In this document: positions 50,670 to 63,226 of the stretch, one piece after another
How the letters are laid out: each line of letters starts with the position of its first letter
How positions within the stretch are numbered: position 1 is the stretch's first letter
NCBI GenBank assembly: GCA_033816765.1
Contig: CM066291.1
Span: 4,960,001-5,024,000 of the forward strand
Reading direction: 5' to 3'
Origin: Nothopassalora personata
Lineage: Eukaryota > Ascomycota > Dothideomycetes > Mycosphaerellales > Mycosphaerellaceae
DNA: 64,000 nt
Notes under the pieces: model-generated
The model's input: only the letters and a program-made list of their open reading frames with translations
What the model was told of the DNA's origin: nothing
Databases searched by the model: none
Program-made: the position numbers and the translations under genes

Positions 50670-53294
50670 ATGCATCGTCCTCCAAGTCCTTCTCGTTCTG
50701 ACAGCGAAAGCATCTTCGGGCTGCTTACTGATATTGAATCCCTTGATGATTCATACCCCAAGGAAACCAACGATATGGCCCGCACCAAACAGACAGCTCG
50801 CAGGAGTACCGGTGGCCAGCCACCAATGCCCCAGCGCATTGCACAAGCAAACGGCAATGTCGTGGACACGTCAGACATCGATGAGAATGAGGCAAAGAAG
50901 CTTAAGCAGATCGAAGAAGGAGAGATGAAGGCTTCCTTGAAGACATTGACAGGAAGCACGAAAGAAATGTGCCTGTAATACGCGGGAACGGTCGAAGAGA
51001 TAGTCCCGGTATTGAAAGTATGACCCCTTTGCAATTAGATACATGCGAGTTGAGAGATCTAAGTACAGACGGAAAGGATCTTAGATTCTTATATTGCTCG
51101 CTGTCGCTCGCAACAGAGGATCTAGTCCTTTCGTTTGCGGTATCCGCGTGGGGTGAGGTATTTAAGTCCCTTCCCACAACCGGAACAGTTCAACTGGTAA
51201 GTGAGTTTTGCAAAGGTCTATCGACCATGGTGACTGAGCTGATAGCGCCTCAACTTCATCCGTGCTTGCTAGGCAAGTCCGCTGCACTCTTGCCGAGCCA
51301 AACATGGGTACTTGAATTAGGCTATCAGCTCTATCACACGCCGTGGCTTTGTCCTGCTTCGCGAACGTCATTGATTGACGACTGATCTCACAGGTGGAGC
51401 AAATTTGCTCTCTGCCTTGTCCGACACTTGGATCAAGCCAACAAGTTCGTCCAGAAGACTAGCTTGCAGGTACGTCTCATGCTAGAATGGGTCAATTCAT
51501 CTCAAGTATACTAATTAAGATCAAGGTCAACTGGCGACACCTCATAGACATCTTCAAGACCACAATCAAGAAGTTTCCAGGCGTGTCTTTCCAAAGCAAG
51601 GAGATCACCATCGATGTGCGCTACTGTATGCTGTTCCACTACAAGGACGAGCTTGAGGAAGCTTGCGAAAAGACGGAACATGGCGAAGCCAAAGAGCATT
51701 TCAATCTCTTGCTGGACTTCATCGATGAGCAGTTCCATGACACCATCGAGGAGTCCACGAACCTGCTCGAGCAAGGTGTCATATCTTACTCGCAACTCCG
51801 GACAATATTCCGCCCTGATACAACGGAGATATTCGCACCTGCCCATGGACAAACTTGGGCATACTCTTTGCAGAATGATGGGTACTCTCCCAACCCCTCA
51901 GGTCTTCGCCTTGATATGGAATATGTCAACGGAGATGACATAGAAACACGGACCGTCAGTAGACTCATTCCGGCCTTCGGGGGCATCGAGAATATTTTAG
52001 ACCTGCCTGCATATCCTCTGTGCTACCATCCATCTCCCGATGCCGTGCGCAAGCAGCTCCTCGAGCGTGGCAAACGTTTCGAGACATTGGCAGGCATGAG
52101 CTTCCATTGCTACAACGGCATCGCATTTAAGCAGACTCCTTGCGGCATGAGCAGGTAAAACGTCAATGGCAGGGTAGTTGTCGATACCAAAACGTTCCAT
52201 CGACTTGAGGCGAATTATGCCTTCGGCGTCGTTGCCTTCAAGTCTGGAAGTCTGGGAGAGAACAAGCGGAAGAAGCGTCGCTGAGTCTATGATGACGATG
52301 GAGATGGCGAAGAACGAGAAGTATCGGTCGACCTCGTTCCCAAGGATGAGTTCGACATCGACCTTCACGATGAGCAGTGAGTGCATGCGTGCATGCGTGC
52401 CAATGCTATGGTCCGCGGCTCTTCCTTCGCAGAGAAGCGATGGCTCGACTTCTTCGTCCATAAGCTATCGGATCCTGCTTGGAACTCCAATTGCTTTGAG
52501 CAGCTTGTGTTATCTCAGACACAGAAGGATCTGGTTCAGGCACTGGTCGCCAACCATGTCCAGCAGCGCAACGACTTTGACGACATCGTCAAGGGTAAAG
52601 GCAAAGGCCTGATCATGGCTCTGCACAGCCTACCTGGAGTTGGAAAGACGCTCACTGCTGATACAGTTGCTGAATTCACCGGACGTCCGCTCTACATGGT
52701 CTCGTCTGCCGATCTTGGAACCAACAGCTCCACCCTCAACGAACGTCTGACGCGCATACTCGACATGGCCAGCACCTAGAAGCCAGTTCTACTCATCGAC
52801 GAAGCCGATGTCTTCCTCAGGCACCGAAGCCTTCACGACATGGAGCGCAGTAGCCTGGTCTCCTTCTTCCTTGGTGTCTTGGAGTACCACGAAGGCATCC
52901 TCTTCCTTGTCCCGACCGAGTGAATACCTTCGACGACGCCTTCAACTGCCGCATCCACATCCCGCCCAAGTATAACGACCTGACAGTCGACTCCCGCAAA
53001 CAGATCTGGAAGAACTTCTTGGGCAAGATGGAAAATGGTGTACATGTAGACGATGCAGGATACGACAGTCTTGCACAAGCTTATATCGAAGGTCGACAGA
53101 TCAAGAATGTCATCCGCTCAGCCACGGCGCTTGCGCAGTTCCACAAGGATAAGTTGAATCGCGACAAGTCGATGCAGGTCATCCAGTATCAAATGGAGTT
53201 CGAACATGAGCTCGATGCTGATCCAAAGGGCTTGCTTGGTCAACGGCACGACCAATGGCTAGTCAATGGGCACTCAGATGCGCAGCTCCAGTAA
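50670..53294 (+). pseudogene. AAA+ ATPase (DUF7025-type fungal family) pseudogene, arm B copy
   Basis: Plus-strand copy, easiest to read. ORF 50670-50978 holds the H3-like segment. A probable exon ends at 51469 (CLVRHLDQANKFVQKTSLQ), followed by a 50-nt intron 51470-51519 and exon 51520-52158. Further nonsense codons lie at 52282 (TGA), 52378 (TGA, next to a short GTGCATGC repeat) and 52777 (TAG before Walker B), with a one-base frameshift at about 52918. The C-terminal end 52920-53294 is open. Walker A (HSLPGVGKT) lies at about 52633. An upstream intron 51197-51393 (GTAAGT to CACAG) is plausible but uncertain. Canonical lid sequence after VNTFDDAF is retained. No expression or function is expected from this copy. 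Confidence 0.85.
50775..50816 (+). other. Histone H3 tail-like segment (MARTKQTARRSTGG), arm B
   Basis: Same 14 codons as 20216-20175, in an uninterrupted 103-codon ORF between ATG 50670 and TAA 50978. Confidence 0.8.
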
Positions 53295-54450
53295 CTCTAC
53301 AACGAAACATACATGGACTGCTGCGAATGAGTTTCCCTCATAGGCTACACCTTCACATTGTTGAAACATAGTGTTCTCCCCCAGGTCACGATCTTGACTT
53401 GGCAAGATGGCAAGATCGAAGGGCAGGGTCAGACATGTCTCAGATTTTACACAACACTCAGGACACTCCAGATCTTTACTGTCGTCATCACTTAGGTGAT
53501 TCGCTGGTATTGTTGCCTCTTGTGCTTCCTGCGTTCTGCGACATGGGGTCCTGTCTGCCAGCAGACCTGTCTGGACCCCATCGCCTCGCTGAAACATGAG
53601 ATAGCGTGAACCAACATGCCCTCCTCCCAAGCGCCTATAACAATCTGCTCCACGCGCGACGCTGCAGTAGGCCCTGCTGGAGTACAACCTGCGTCGTTCA
53701 ACATCGCTTCAAACTCCAGCGACCCGAATAGTCATCATACCAATCAAAGATAAGAGAATATATCCTCCGCCCAGGCAAATTTTATCGACTCGTCATGCCT
53801 TTGATGTACGACGACACGCAGTACCTCCTCACTATCCGGCGCTCTCATCGACGACCTTTCGTCCCTGGCATGACATGTGCATGCGAATGTGCCTGCAACT
53901 ACGCCAACAGATGTTCAAGTTGTGGCGGACGAGTGTTGCGCAGGCACTGCGCCAGCACAGGAGAAAATTGGAAGGCAACCAAAGACGCCAATTCACGCTG
54001 TTAGTGCCCATCGGTGACGATAAGCTGAATGAGCTGAGCACAAGGAGACTGACAGCATCAGTAGCGATGGATCGACGGCATCAAGCAATACAATGAATTG
54101 GGAAGAGACATGAACTACAATTATGACTTAATGAGGCATGAAGCATGCGAGATGTAATGTGCTGGTCAAGCGCCACCTCCAAGCTTTTCCATGCATCACC
54201 TCGCGATGGCTATTCCAAAGTATGTTGCCACCGGCAGCCGTTGAGTCTCATCAGGAATGAGATCGATCCTTTGAATCTACTTAGACGTTATTGCTTTGCG
54301 TGGTACATGGCATATCTGCGAAAGCTGGCATGTCGCTACTAGTAGTCACATGCAGCGCACCCTCACCCTAAAGCTCAGCTATAGAATGATGCCTATGCAT
54401 CTTTTGAAATAGAGCAGCGTCGATCTGTGTGCATAGCCCTCGTGCCCCCA
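53295..54450. other. Intergenic, arm B
   Basis: Mirror of 16541-17696. Nothing recognised. Confidence 0.5.
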
Positions 54451-55167
54451 TCAGAACCTAGGCCCAATGGCCTTGACCGGATCAGCCCAAACCCATCTCC
54501 CCCTTGACCAAAGGGCAGTCCACTCCCTCTCATTCGTATGATCGAGTTCTGTCCACCCGCAGTCGCTCGGCAACTCTTCAGGAAACTTTTCCTCAAAGTC
54601 ATCATCTTCAAAGTTCTGATCTGTAGGCCGTGCCTCTCCATCACCGCCCCAACGCAAGAATTGAACGAGCCCAAAAGTAGGACTGACGATGAACCCATGA
54701 GCGTCTTGTGTCTTCGTCTCTGCTTTATCCACCCCGAGAAATTCGCAGACCGCATCGACGATGTACGCCCCGGTACTAGGCTGACCCTCGATCTCCTGCC
54801 GAGGACATAGGACAATGGCCTTTGATTTCAACTCCGTATTCTGAAGACTGGCGATATGTTCATGGAGTGCGACCTCTAGCTTCTTCTTGACCTCGTCTTT
54901 GAGCGTTTTTCCTGCGACCGTGTTGTTACACATGAACATGTTAGGTTCATTGAATCGTCCCATAGTGACACCCATGTGAGCGTCGATGTGCGCAATGAAG
55001 CATTCGCCGCAACCGAGAGGGATATACACGCCGACGCAGGTACGACATCCATGGGTACCGACTGCTTCGACGGGGAAGGAATTGTCGTACTGCGGGAGGA
55101 CTGTGTGCGGGAAGGTGAGAATAGCGGCGTGGCCTTGTGGGATATTGAGAAAAACCCTTGGTGTCAT
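54451..55167 (-). CDS. Unrecognised 238-residue protein, arm B copy
   Basis: Identical to the protein encoded at 15824-16540, from ATG 55167. It is intact and not RIPped. The two copies being identical argues for a very recent duplication or an assembly artefact. Confidence 0.7.
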   Translation of the reverse strand: MTPRVFLNIPQGHAAILTFPHTVLPQYDNSFPVEAVGTHGCRTCVGVYIPLGCGECFIAHIDAHMGVTMGRFNEPNMFMCNNTVAGKTLKDEVKKKLEVALHEHIASLQNTELKSKAIVLCPRQEIEGQPSTGAYIVDAVCEFLGVDKAETKTQDAHGFIVSPTFGLVQFLRWGGDGEARPTDQNFEDDDFEEKFPEELPSDCGWTELDHTNEREWTALWSRGRWVWADPVKAIGPRF

Positions 55168-55391
55168 CTGATGGAGGGAATTTGCCAGTTTGAGGGAGAG
55201 CACTGTTGCGCGGTCAAAATGCTATAGACGAAGGTAAGCAAACAGATAGAAAGCCATCGAGCTTGGTAGGAGCTCCTGTCTACGAGAGCAGGAGCGACAA
55301 TGAAGGTGCATTGCTACCAAATGCAGTCGCTACCTACGAGACATGCGCAGGCAAGACTTGAGCACAGCAGAGTGCTCCTAGACACAGCCTG

Positions 55392-56541
55392 CTACGTCGA
55401 GAGTGAAGCAACCAAACAGTCAAGCGCCGAACTATGCGTAGAAGCATTCGCTGGGTTGATGAAAGGCCCTCCCCACTGTAAGCTCAGCTGCCCAGCATCA
55501 TTCCTGTTTTTTGACCAGATGGAGTTCGCATTGCTGCGCAAGGAGTCCGCGTATTTGGCTAGTGGCTGGGGACTAGCTTTCTGCAGCTTGACGAGGTTCC
55601 GTGCAAAGATCCCTTTGAATTGGGTTTGATCGCTATCGCAGTTTGCATTACGCTCGCAGATGTCGACCAAGATGCCGCTGGGTGCAAGCTGGTCGATGGC
55701 AGCGTCTGCGATGCTGCGCGCTGAGGTGATGTAAGAAGGATCGCCCGTTGCTGTGGCGAGTTCCGCCAGGCCGCCTATCGCAACACCTTGATTGTAAGAC
55801 CAGACTGTCTCTTGGTATTCCTCGTTGCTTTGACATCCGTTGATAAGACCGTCGTTGATAGTGCCCTTGTCGTTGAACAAAGCCGTGTTTTTGAACCAGT
55901 TCCATTGCTTCTCGGCCGTGTCAACATACGCAGCCTTACGACTGCCATCGGCACGATTGGCGAGATGAGCAGCCAGGGTGAGGAAGAGTCCGTTCGGGAT
56001 GGCATTGACATAGGTCTGCATCCGATCCCACCAGATTCCTCCAGTACCTCCCCTGTTCTGACTACAGCTTGTCTTGCCAAACACCTTGTACATGTCGTCG
56101 TATATGGTCTCGGCCATGTTGAGATACTTCGTATCACGGGTCAAATCGTATGCTTGGATCCATGCCATAGCCCACCAGCCATTGTCGTCGTAGTAACTGT
56201 TCGGCATCAGTCGTGGTCATACTAGCTAGAAATGCTACCAACTTGTTCATGAAGTATCCTCCGTTCGCCTTTACGAAAGTATTGCCCAAGACAGACGCTA
56301 TCTCATCCTTCTTGCTGCCATCTACAGCTGCCAACTGACCGATCACATCGATGCAGTTGGCGCTGCCCCACCAGCCCGTAGTCTTGTAGGTGCCAGAACC
56401 TTCATCGTACCATTGCTGAAGTACATCATACGCAGATTGTGCGTTCGATAGGGTAACATCTCTTTTGGTGGGCAAGCATAAGCATAGTCCAGGGAGGCTC
56501 GCTGCGATTAGTAGGCTTGTGAGATTTGTTCGAAGATACAT
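55392..56541 (-). CDS. GH76 secreted endo-1,6-alpha-mannanase, arm B copy
   Basis: Identical to the gene at 14450-15599: start ATG 56541, intron 56197-56242, stop at 55392. The promoter differs from arm A only by one C in a homopolymer near 56630. This copy is joined to the single-copy right flank and is the more likely native locus. Confidence 0.88.
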
Positions 56542-57641
56542 TGCGAGAGGGACAGATATCACGCAGCAGGCCGCCAGCACGGAGTACGGTCCAGTATTTC
56601 AGAGGGCAGGATCCGGATCACGGAGTGGTGAGCAAACCGACTTGACCGCACTTACATGTCGTGCGGGCGCCAAAGCTTGACTTTACAGCAATGCGAGACG
56701 TCGCGTGAAGTTGGTTTTGCATGGTACACTGCTTGCTGCATCCGTAGACTCGGAAGGGAGAGCGCCAAGATGAGTTAACTGGTCGCTTGGTTCGGACTTT
56801 CCGGGTCTAGTCTGCTGCAAGTCGACAATGCCAAGTGAATCTTCAGGACTTTAGCTGGGAATGTGGCTGGCGGAGCTCAGATCTGCAAGTACAACATCAC
56901 TTCGCTCGCAGGGTCGGCCTGTCCTATAGATGCACTGTGAAGTGCCGTCTTTGAACGACTTGAACAGCTTGATTGCCTGCTGAAGAGTTTCTCGGCTCCA
57001 CCGGAACAGGACATCGTCTTCACCGCAGTCACCCATTTGGTTCAACGCATCATTGTTCGAAGAGATTCTGGTCTAGATGAAGTCAGCAGCCGATACATAT
57101 GCGTCGAAGAGACCGCGGACGGCTGAGAGACGATTGTCGACTCCGCGTTTACTTCTCTCACTTCACAACGTCCCGCTGTGTGTGTCGTCCCAAGTTGTCG
57201 TGCATGACAACGCATGACCTTTCGGACGAATGTCGACGAGGAACCCTTGCTAATCATCGGCTTTCCGGAATGCCGCGTTGCCCACGATGCAAGCGGAGAG
57301 ATCAATGGACCAGCCTTCGTGACCACATGGTGGAGTCAGCTGCTTCTACTGCCATATACTTCGGATTGCCCAACGATGGCGACACAACTGCCTCTGACGG
57401 AAGCTGGGACCCGGCTGCGCAACGTAGGAACAAGAAGTGTGTATTGTCGTGAAGGTCAAGATAAGAAAACAGGGCCACAAGTCGACCTTTTCTCGGCTGT
57501 CGGCAGTCTGTGCGCCAGCTTGGACGTCACGTCCTGCTCTCACATCCTCCTAACTAACCTTTAAAGGTCTTGCACTTCGAGTCCCGCCGATGGACGTCAC
57601 TCACTGAGTCACCAACACTGAGAGGAACCGCAACTTCCAGC
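56542..57641. other. Intergenic across the right arm boundary
   Basis: Holds the upstream region of the GH76 gene and, from 57098, single-copy DNA. Overlapping ORFs on both strands (57214-57564 plus, 57042-57326 minus) carry no recognisable domain. No repeat or sequence feature marks the arm end at 57097. Confidence 0.45.
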
Positions 57642-58697
57642 CTACGCTTTCGCCTTGTTCCTGCGGCCTCGCACGTCTTTCATCTCTTCATCGGTCGGGA
57701 GCACCACCCCTCGAAGCTTGAACCACGTTGTAGGCGCCATTTGGTCCATATCAACAACCGTGCCATGCTGAGACTCCCACGAAGCGATGAAGTTGCTCAG
57801 CTGTGCGCCGGAGCAGTCTTCGATTCCTTGGAACAGCCCGTTGCTCCTGCGTATGAGCTGTCTCGAATTGTCCGCCCCAAATTCGCTGCCTCCCGTGCTG
57901 AACGATAGCTGTCTTGCAAGCTCGCTTAGAGTGACGCCAGCCGGTGAGATGACATGCTTGTCGATGCGGCAAGTCTGGGTACTGCTGAGTCGTAGCTTGA
58001 GGCGAATGTGAACATCTCGACATGGCGGTGATGTGATGTGCATGTTGCCCCAGGAGCCGACTCTCCCTTTGACTAAATCCGCAAGAATCCGCCCGAACGT
58101 AGAATTGGTCAAGACTGTAGTACCATCGGTGGCGGCGACTCTGGCGGCACGACCGTCTGAACCTAGGAGGAGACTGAAGTCGAAAGGGGCGAAGAAAGTG
58201 GTGTTCAGCAGACAAGCTTGGTAAGTCGGCACATCCTCATGCTTGGTCTGGGCAGAGGGTGAAGCAAGCTCGAAACGATGTTCGCCATTCTGAGACCACA
58301 ATCCATCAGAGGCAAGAGCTGCTTCCTGGCGCACGGTCCAGGTTTCGCCACTGTGGGCAACTTTTCTGAATAGTCGGCATTGCAGCTTGTGAGACGATTT
58401 CACGACTTCTTGAAACTACAAGGACCCGTCAGTGTTTCTCCCATATTCTGGCGTGCTACCATAACTCACCTGCCTGCACACCCTCTCGCATACGACGATC
58501 TCGAGAGGCGGCAGCTGTTCGAAGATGTTCTCGAGTAACTCGACTGTCTCGAACACGGCGCGGCGAGCTGCGTCGAGCCTCATCAATCGGGTGACACGAA
58601 GTGAGGGCGAGCGCTGACGTCCTTTCTTCGTGGTTTTCTTCGAAGGCGTTTGGTAGTCATCGTCGTCGTCGTGGTTCCTTCTGCTTCGCTTCATCAT
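57642..58697 (-). CDS. F-box protein
   Basis: Substrate receptor of an SCF ubiquitin ligase (family knowledge). Seen: from ATG 58697, a basic/acidic leader (MMKRSRRNHDDDDDYQTPSKKTTKK) and the F-box AVFETVELLENIFEQLPPLEIVVCERVCRQ at residues about 48-76. A 54-nt intron 58416-58469 (GTGAGT to TGTAG) in phase 0 follows, then FQEVVKSSHKLQCRLFRKVA as in many fungal F-box proteins, with a C-terminal half of unknown fold. Exons 58697-58470 and 58415-57642 give 333 residues. The GTG-initiated ORF at 58403 is simply the second exon. The C-terminus is Lys/Arg-rich (DVRGRRNKAKA). Intact, normal composition. Confidence 0.82.
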
Positions 58698-58950
58698 GGT
58701 GTATTGTGGAAGTGATGGTACCTTGAGGTTGTTGCAATTGCTGTCGCTCGGCGAAGAGTTCGCACAAGGTAGATGTATTTGTAGCCAGAAGTTTTGATGT
58801 TCGCACAAATCATTCGCATGTGATTGTAACTTGTGTGGTGACGCCTGCGTGTGAGGTGACTAAGGTCAAGAACAACTCGTTCGCCACTCCACATGCAAGA
58901 TATATACTTGCAGGCGTCTGTACATCAGTCGTGCTATCATTTCGCCGAGA

Positions 58951-60689
58951 TCACAATTTCGCCTTCACAGGCGCAGTTTCTTTCTTCGCCTTCTCCTTCA
59001 ATAGTCGCCTGAGGATCTTCCCAGAAGCACTCTTTGGGATCTCTTCGATGAAACGAATACCGCCTCGCAGCCGCTTGTGGTTCGCAACCTTTGCAGCAGT
59101 CCAGTCGATGATCTCCTGGGCGTCCTTCTCGAATTCCTTGTTAGGTGCACCGGTCTCGGGGTGGCCGGCTTCTTTTGCCTTCTTCGCATGCACAATGTAA
59201 GCACGAGGCACTTCTGTATGCATCTCCTTGTCTTCTATGCCAATGACAGCAATGTCATCTACTAGCGGGTGATCCATGAGCTTGCCTTCCAGCTCAGCTG
59301 GTGCTACCTGGAAGCCCTTGTACTTGATCAACTCCTTCACACGATCCGTGATATAGAAGTTGTGTTTCTCATCCTGAAAGCCAACATCTCCGGTCTTGAA
59401 GTAGCGGAGACCATCTGCCTCCACAATGGCACCTTTCGTGGCTTCTTCGTTCTTCCAGTAGCCTTGGAAGATGTTCGGACCTGCCATCCAGAGCTCGCCT
59501 GCCTCTCCGGCTGGAAGCTCTTTGCCTTCTTCCGACATGTACTTCGCAGTCATGTTTGGGAAGATCTTTCCCACACTGCCAACTGAGCTGTACCACTCAT
59601 CCCAAGGTTGGGTGTGCGTCATTGGCGATGTTTCTGATAGTCCATATGCTTGGTTGACCTTGATGTTGAGCTTCTTATGGACGGTGTCGACCAATTCGCG
59701 GCCCAAAGGGGCCGCTCCAGATGTGATCATCCTGATACTGCTGAGGTCGTAGTTCTTCACTATGTCATCTCGAGCTAGACGCACAATGACTGGAGGCGCA
59801 ACGTAGATGAACGTTATTTTGTGCTTGTGCACACTTTCGAGGAACAGCTTCAGGTCGAAGGCAGGCATTACCACAAGTTCAATACCTCGATGTAGCGGCT
59901 GATGAACCAGTCCCGTGAGACCATATATGTGGAAGAACGGAAGGACGCCCAAGATCTTATCCTGACCAGACTGGTAATAATGACCAACCGAGCCTTTGAT
60001 TTGGCAAAGATCAGCTACTACATTAGAATGTGACAGCATCACGCCCTTAGGCAGTCCGGTAGTGCCTGACGAATAGACCAAGAACGCGAGATCTTTTGAA
60101 GGATTGCTGACTTTCTTCCTTCGATATCGATTCTCCAGCGATGCCTTGGTAATATCAGTCCAGTGGCGGTATTTGCGACTTGTGTCCCGCTCCTCGCCGA
60201 GGAGAATAATTCTGTTCTCCGGGATGTGAGCTTTCTTCGCAGCTTTCGTAGCGGCTGGGAGAAAGGCTTTGGTCGTCACGATAGCTTTGCTCTCAGAATT
60301 GCTGAGCTGGAACGCAAGTTCATCGGGCGAGTACCCAGGGTTTGCGGGCGACACGATGCCGCCAGCGAAGAATGTGCCAAATATGATGGGCCCGACGTCG
60401 ACATCGTTGGGTGCGTAGATGTTTAAGACGTCACCTCGCTGCCACTCCCAGGCTTCCTGAAGACCTTCGCCGAACGATGTAGCGGCTTTCTTGACATCTT
60501 TATAGGTGTACTTTCGATCTCCAATGCTGGAGCGATATATCACTGCCGTTGTCAGTACCGCACGTTGAAGGAGTCGGAGCGCACCCTACCCTGGTCATCG
60601 CTGAAGTCTCGATCTTTCCGCTCAAACAAGAAAGCCCACAAGTCTACATCTGGTATGTCAATCTTCTGGAAGGACGATTCTGTGGGCAT
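58951..60689 (-). CDS. 4-coumarate-CoA-ligase-like acyl-CoA synthetase, peroxisomal
   Basis: Adenylate-forming enzyme that activates an aromatic or fatty carboxylic acid to its CoA thioester through an acyl-AMP. Seen: exon 1 60689-60590 (start MPTESSFQKIDIPDVDLWAF), a 47-nt intron 60543-60589 (GTAGGG to GGCAG) that restores codon V of VIYRSS, and exon 2 60542-58951, giving 563 residues. Motifs: VYSSGTTGLPKGVMLSH (P-loop-like A3), YGLSETSP, YFKTGDVG, RVKELIKYKGFQVAPAELE and PKSASGKILRR with the catalytic Lys. The C-terminal AKL is a canonical PTS1 peroxisomal signal, which suggests beta-oxidation or side-chain degradation of phenylpropanoids or fatty acids; the substrate cannot be read from the sequence. 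Length is typical of the family. Intact. Confidence 0.92.
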
Positions 60690-62311
60690 CGTGGCGAAGA
60701 CAATGATCTGATGATGAGGAAGTTCCGCGCGATTGCTGAGATTGCTTCTTATTCAAATGCCAGTGCGGGCTTGTAATCTCATATGTCGTATGCGACCCTG
60801 TCGTCGATCATGCAACAATGAATGCAATCAGGCCTACTGTAGGCAGCGGGCGAAACTCGCAGCAGAGATCAACCAGCGAGCTTGTCGTAATGACCGAGAG
60901 ATCTCCACGGGGCAATGATGGAGAAGCTCCAGACCCAGCCATCGCGTTTTCGGCAAAGCGGAGATCGGATGACGAGTGGGAGAAATAGCCGATCCGGTGA
61001 CCAAAGAGACTTCATCTTGCAATATGGGGCGACATGCTACGAACGAACATTGAAAGGTTTCAATGAAGATGTTCTTGTTTGTGTCGTTGATGAAGAAGAC
61101 GAAGAAGGAGCCGTAAAGGAGATTCCAGTAACGTGGATGCCCTCGCGAGAACTTCGGTCTCGAAACTGCCAAGCATCCCTAACGACATCTCCTCTTCGTA
61201 ACCACAACTTCACGACAACGACCTGCACCACACAGATTCGTGCTGCTTTGTCATCTGTCAGAAACTCGTCATCGGCATCCCACTGGTCTCATCAGCCGAA
61301 TATGGCAACATAAGAAGCGACAGGCGAGATGAAGTTCTGGGAGAAGCTGTGCTCGGTCTCGAACATTCGTTTTTGAAAGGCATAAGAACAGCGCAAAATG
61401 CTCGGTTATTGAGACCCTCAGCAATATTGCGACGCCGCTGAGGCCGCTGCTCAAGCTATACCTTTTGAAAACATTGAATGTCATGAAAATACCGTTCCTG
61501 GAAATGTGCGGAAAACAAACCGTCCTACCAATGCTTGCTTGGAGGCATTATCTGAACGCTGGTATCTTCTGTGCTGGCCGGGCTCCAGGAATGGTACGCA
61601 GTCGTCCGTGAGCCACCTGTCTGACTCTATTTGCTAGACCAAGCTCCTACTGCCGAGGCGCCTCGTTGTCGCTACTCAAGATGTCCTTGACCTGCTCTTT
61701 CACCTTGACCGTGGGCTGGGATCTTACACATGGGACTACCATCACAAGTACTTGCACATTCAAAGTGGATGCCTCACCATGTGAGCAATGACTGGATCTG
61801 CAAGGCTTTCATGTGTGGCATCTTGCTCGCAAAGTATGTTCCAAAGGTAGTGGATTGAAGACCCGGTTTCAGACAGCCAGTTGGTAGAGAATTCGCCCAC
61901 CCATGGCCAAAGTGCTGCTTTCTGAGGTGCGGTTTTCCTACAATCTGACGTCTGCAAGTTCCGTACTCCCCATGAATGGCCTAATTTCCTCGGACGAGAA
62001 ACGCTCTGGCTTAGTCGGCCCATTCGAACCTTGAATGACCAATGAAGTCCAATACCTCCTGGTAACCGAATGAACGACGATATTGCTCCTCAATCTTATC
62101 GCAAGTAACCGTCAAAGCCTCGAATCGAATTGCTGGCTCCCGCAGTGCCGCCGCTAGCCGAGCCGTGATCAGCAAATTCTTTGCAAAGGCAGGATGAATA
62201 CCTTTACACAACGTAACAAGTGTCATATATTATTGTGGCCGTGTGAATGCATAATATACCGGACAGATGGGTGCGTTCATTTGACATTTCGAGTGCTTCA
62301 AACATTTACTA
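60690..62311. other. Unassigned 1.6 kb
   Basis: Normal composition. Several frames look locally coding (for example LKGFNEDVLVCVVDEEDEEGAVKEIPVTW near 61053-61135 plus, and RFEALTVTCDKIEEQYRRSFGYQEVLDFIGHSRFEW near 62135-62020 minus). None extends with clear introns, start and stop, and none is recognised. Possible gene relics. Confidence 0.35.
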
Positions 62312-62502
62312 ACATCTATCCAGCCGAGCGGTCTAAGGCGTACGTGGCTCGATATTCATGCACGTCTAGTTCGAATCTCACAATTTACAGGCCACGTTAA
62401 GGCAATATCCCATTCCGTATGGATCTACCACGTCTGGCTTCAAGCTAGATACACACTCCGTGGTCTCGTCAGAGGCGTGAGTTCGAATCTCACTCTGTGT
62501 TA
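62312..62502 (+). tRNA. Class II (Leu/Ser-type) tRNA-like sequence, probably a pseudogene
   Basis: Box A-like D-arm CAGCCGAGCGGTCTAAGGCG at 62321-62340 and two box B/T-loop sequences, TAGTTCGAATCTCAC (62368-62382) and GTGAGTTCGAATCTCAC (62477-62493), the second with a perfect 5-bp T-stem. CTTCAAG at about 62439 with weak flanking stems could be an anticodon loop. The acceptor strands pair poorly (ACATCTA with TCTGTGT), and the distance requires a long intron or a partial duplication, so a functional tRNA is doubtful. Confidence 0.35.
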
Positions 62503-63226
62503 GTTCAACTACATCCGCAACATAGGAAGACAAGCTTCTAACATTCATGTCTAGTCAACATCCTACAATTCTTCGGAATTCTTTTATGCCTTCTTTTTAA
62601 CCTCTGACTTGGAGACGGCACATTTCCATATCAGCATGTACCCGTCTCTTGTAAGCATCCTTTTGCCATTGACATGGCTTCGAAGCCTTGTTGAACCGCC
62701 GGGACATCGTGAGTTGAAGATTTGGCCTAATTATGAAGATCTGGGACATACTCGGGCTAGCAACCCTTATTTTGGACTTACAAACTTAACGAAGCGGCTC
62801 TCCGGTGTCCATTATCTTCCCCAGCCAGCTGGTACGGGTTTTAAATCAATACGGCGTCGCAGCTGCATATGAACATCACGCTGAGCTGTCTCTTGCCAAG
62901 AATTTAGTATGCGTAACATGAAGCATCTAGACTGCAAAGCCGGTACAACGACAGCAGCCTAGGTCAATGAGCGTACTTTCTCAAGAATTACATCGTCGCA
63001 TGATTATCGATAGAGTGATGTCTTGAAAGTCGCCTCATGCAGTCTCTGCCCCGGCATTGGTTGATTTCATGTCTGACAACCAGGCTACTAGTTCTTAAGC
63101 CTATGGACTTACGGTACGCGCGCGCAGGGTGAGTTCATACATGTAGACGAACACATCCTTCCAACTTATGATCACTCCGTCAACACTTCCAAATCACCAC
63201 CGCGCCACGTGATCTTACCTTCCAGC
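62503..63226. other. Unassigned
   Basis: Normal composition. An ORF at 62609-62872 has no signal or domain. Nothing called. Confidence 0.4.

Noticed and set aside
51486..51519. Start of the middle ATPase ORF at MGQFISSIL
   Set aside because: These codons lie in a probable 50-nt intron (51470-51519); the exon upstream joins in frame as TSLQ-IKVNW.
57214..57564. 116-codon ORF upstream of the F-box gene
   Set aside because: No signal peptide, domain or splice support; overlaps other frames on both strands.
60915..61313. 132-codon ORF
   Set aside because: Low-complexity end and no recognised domain; possible relic but not supportable as a gene.
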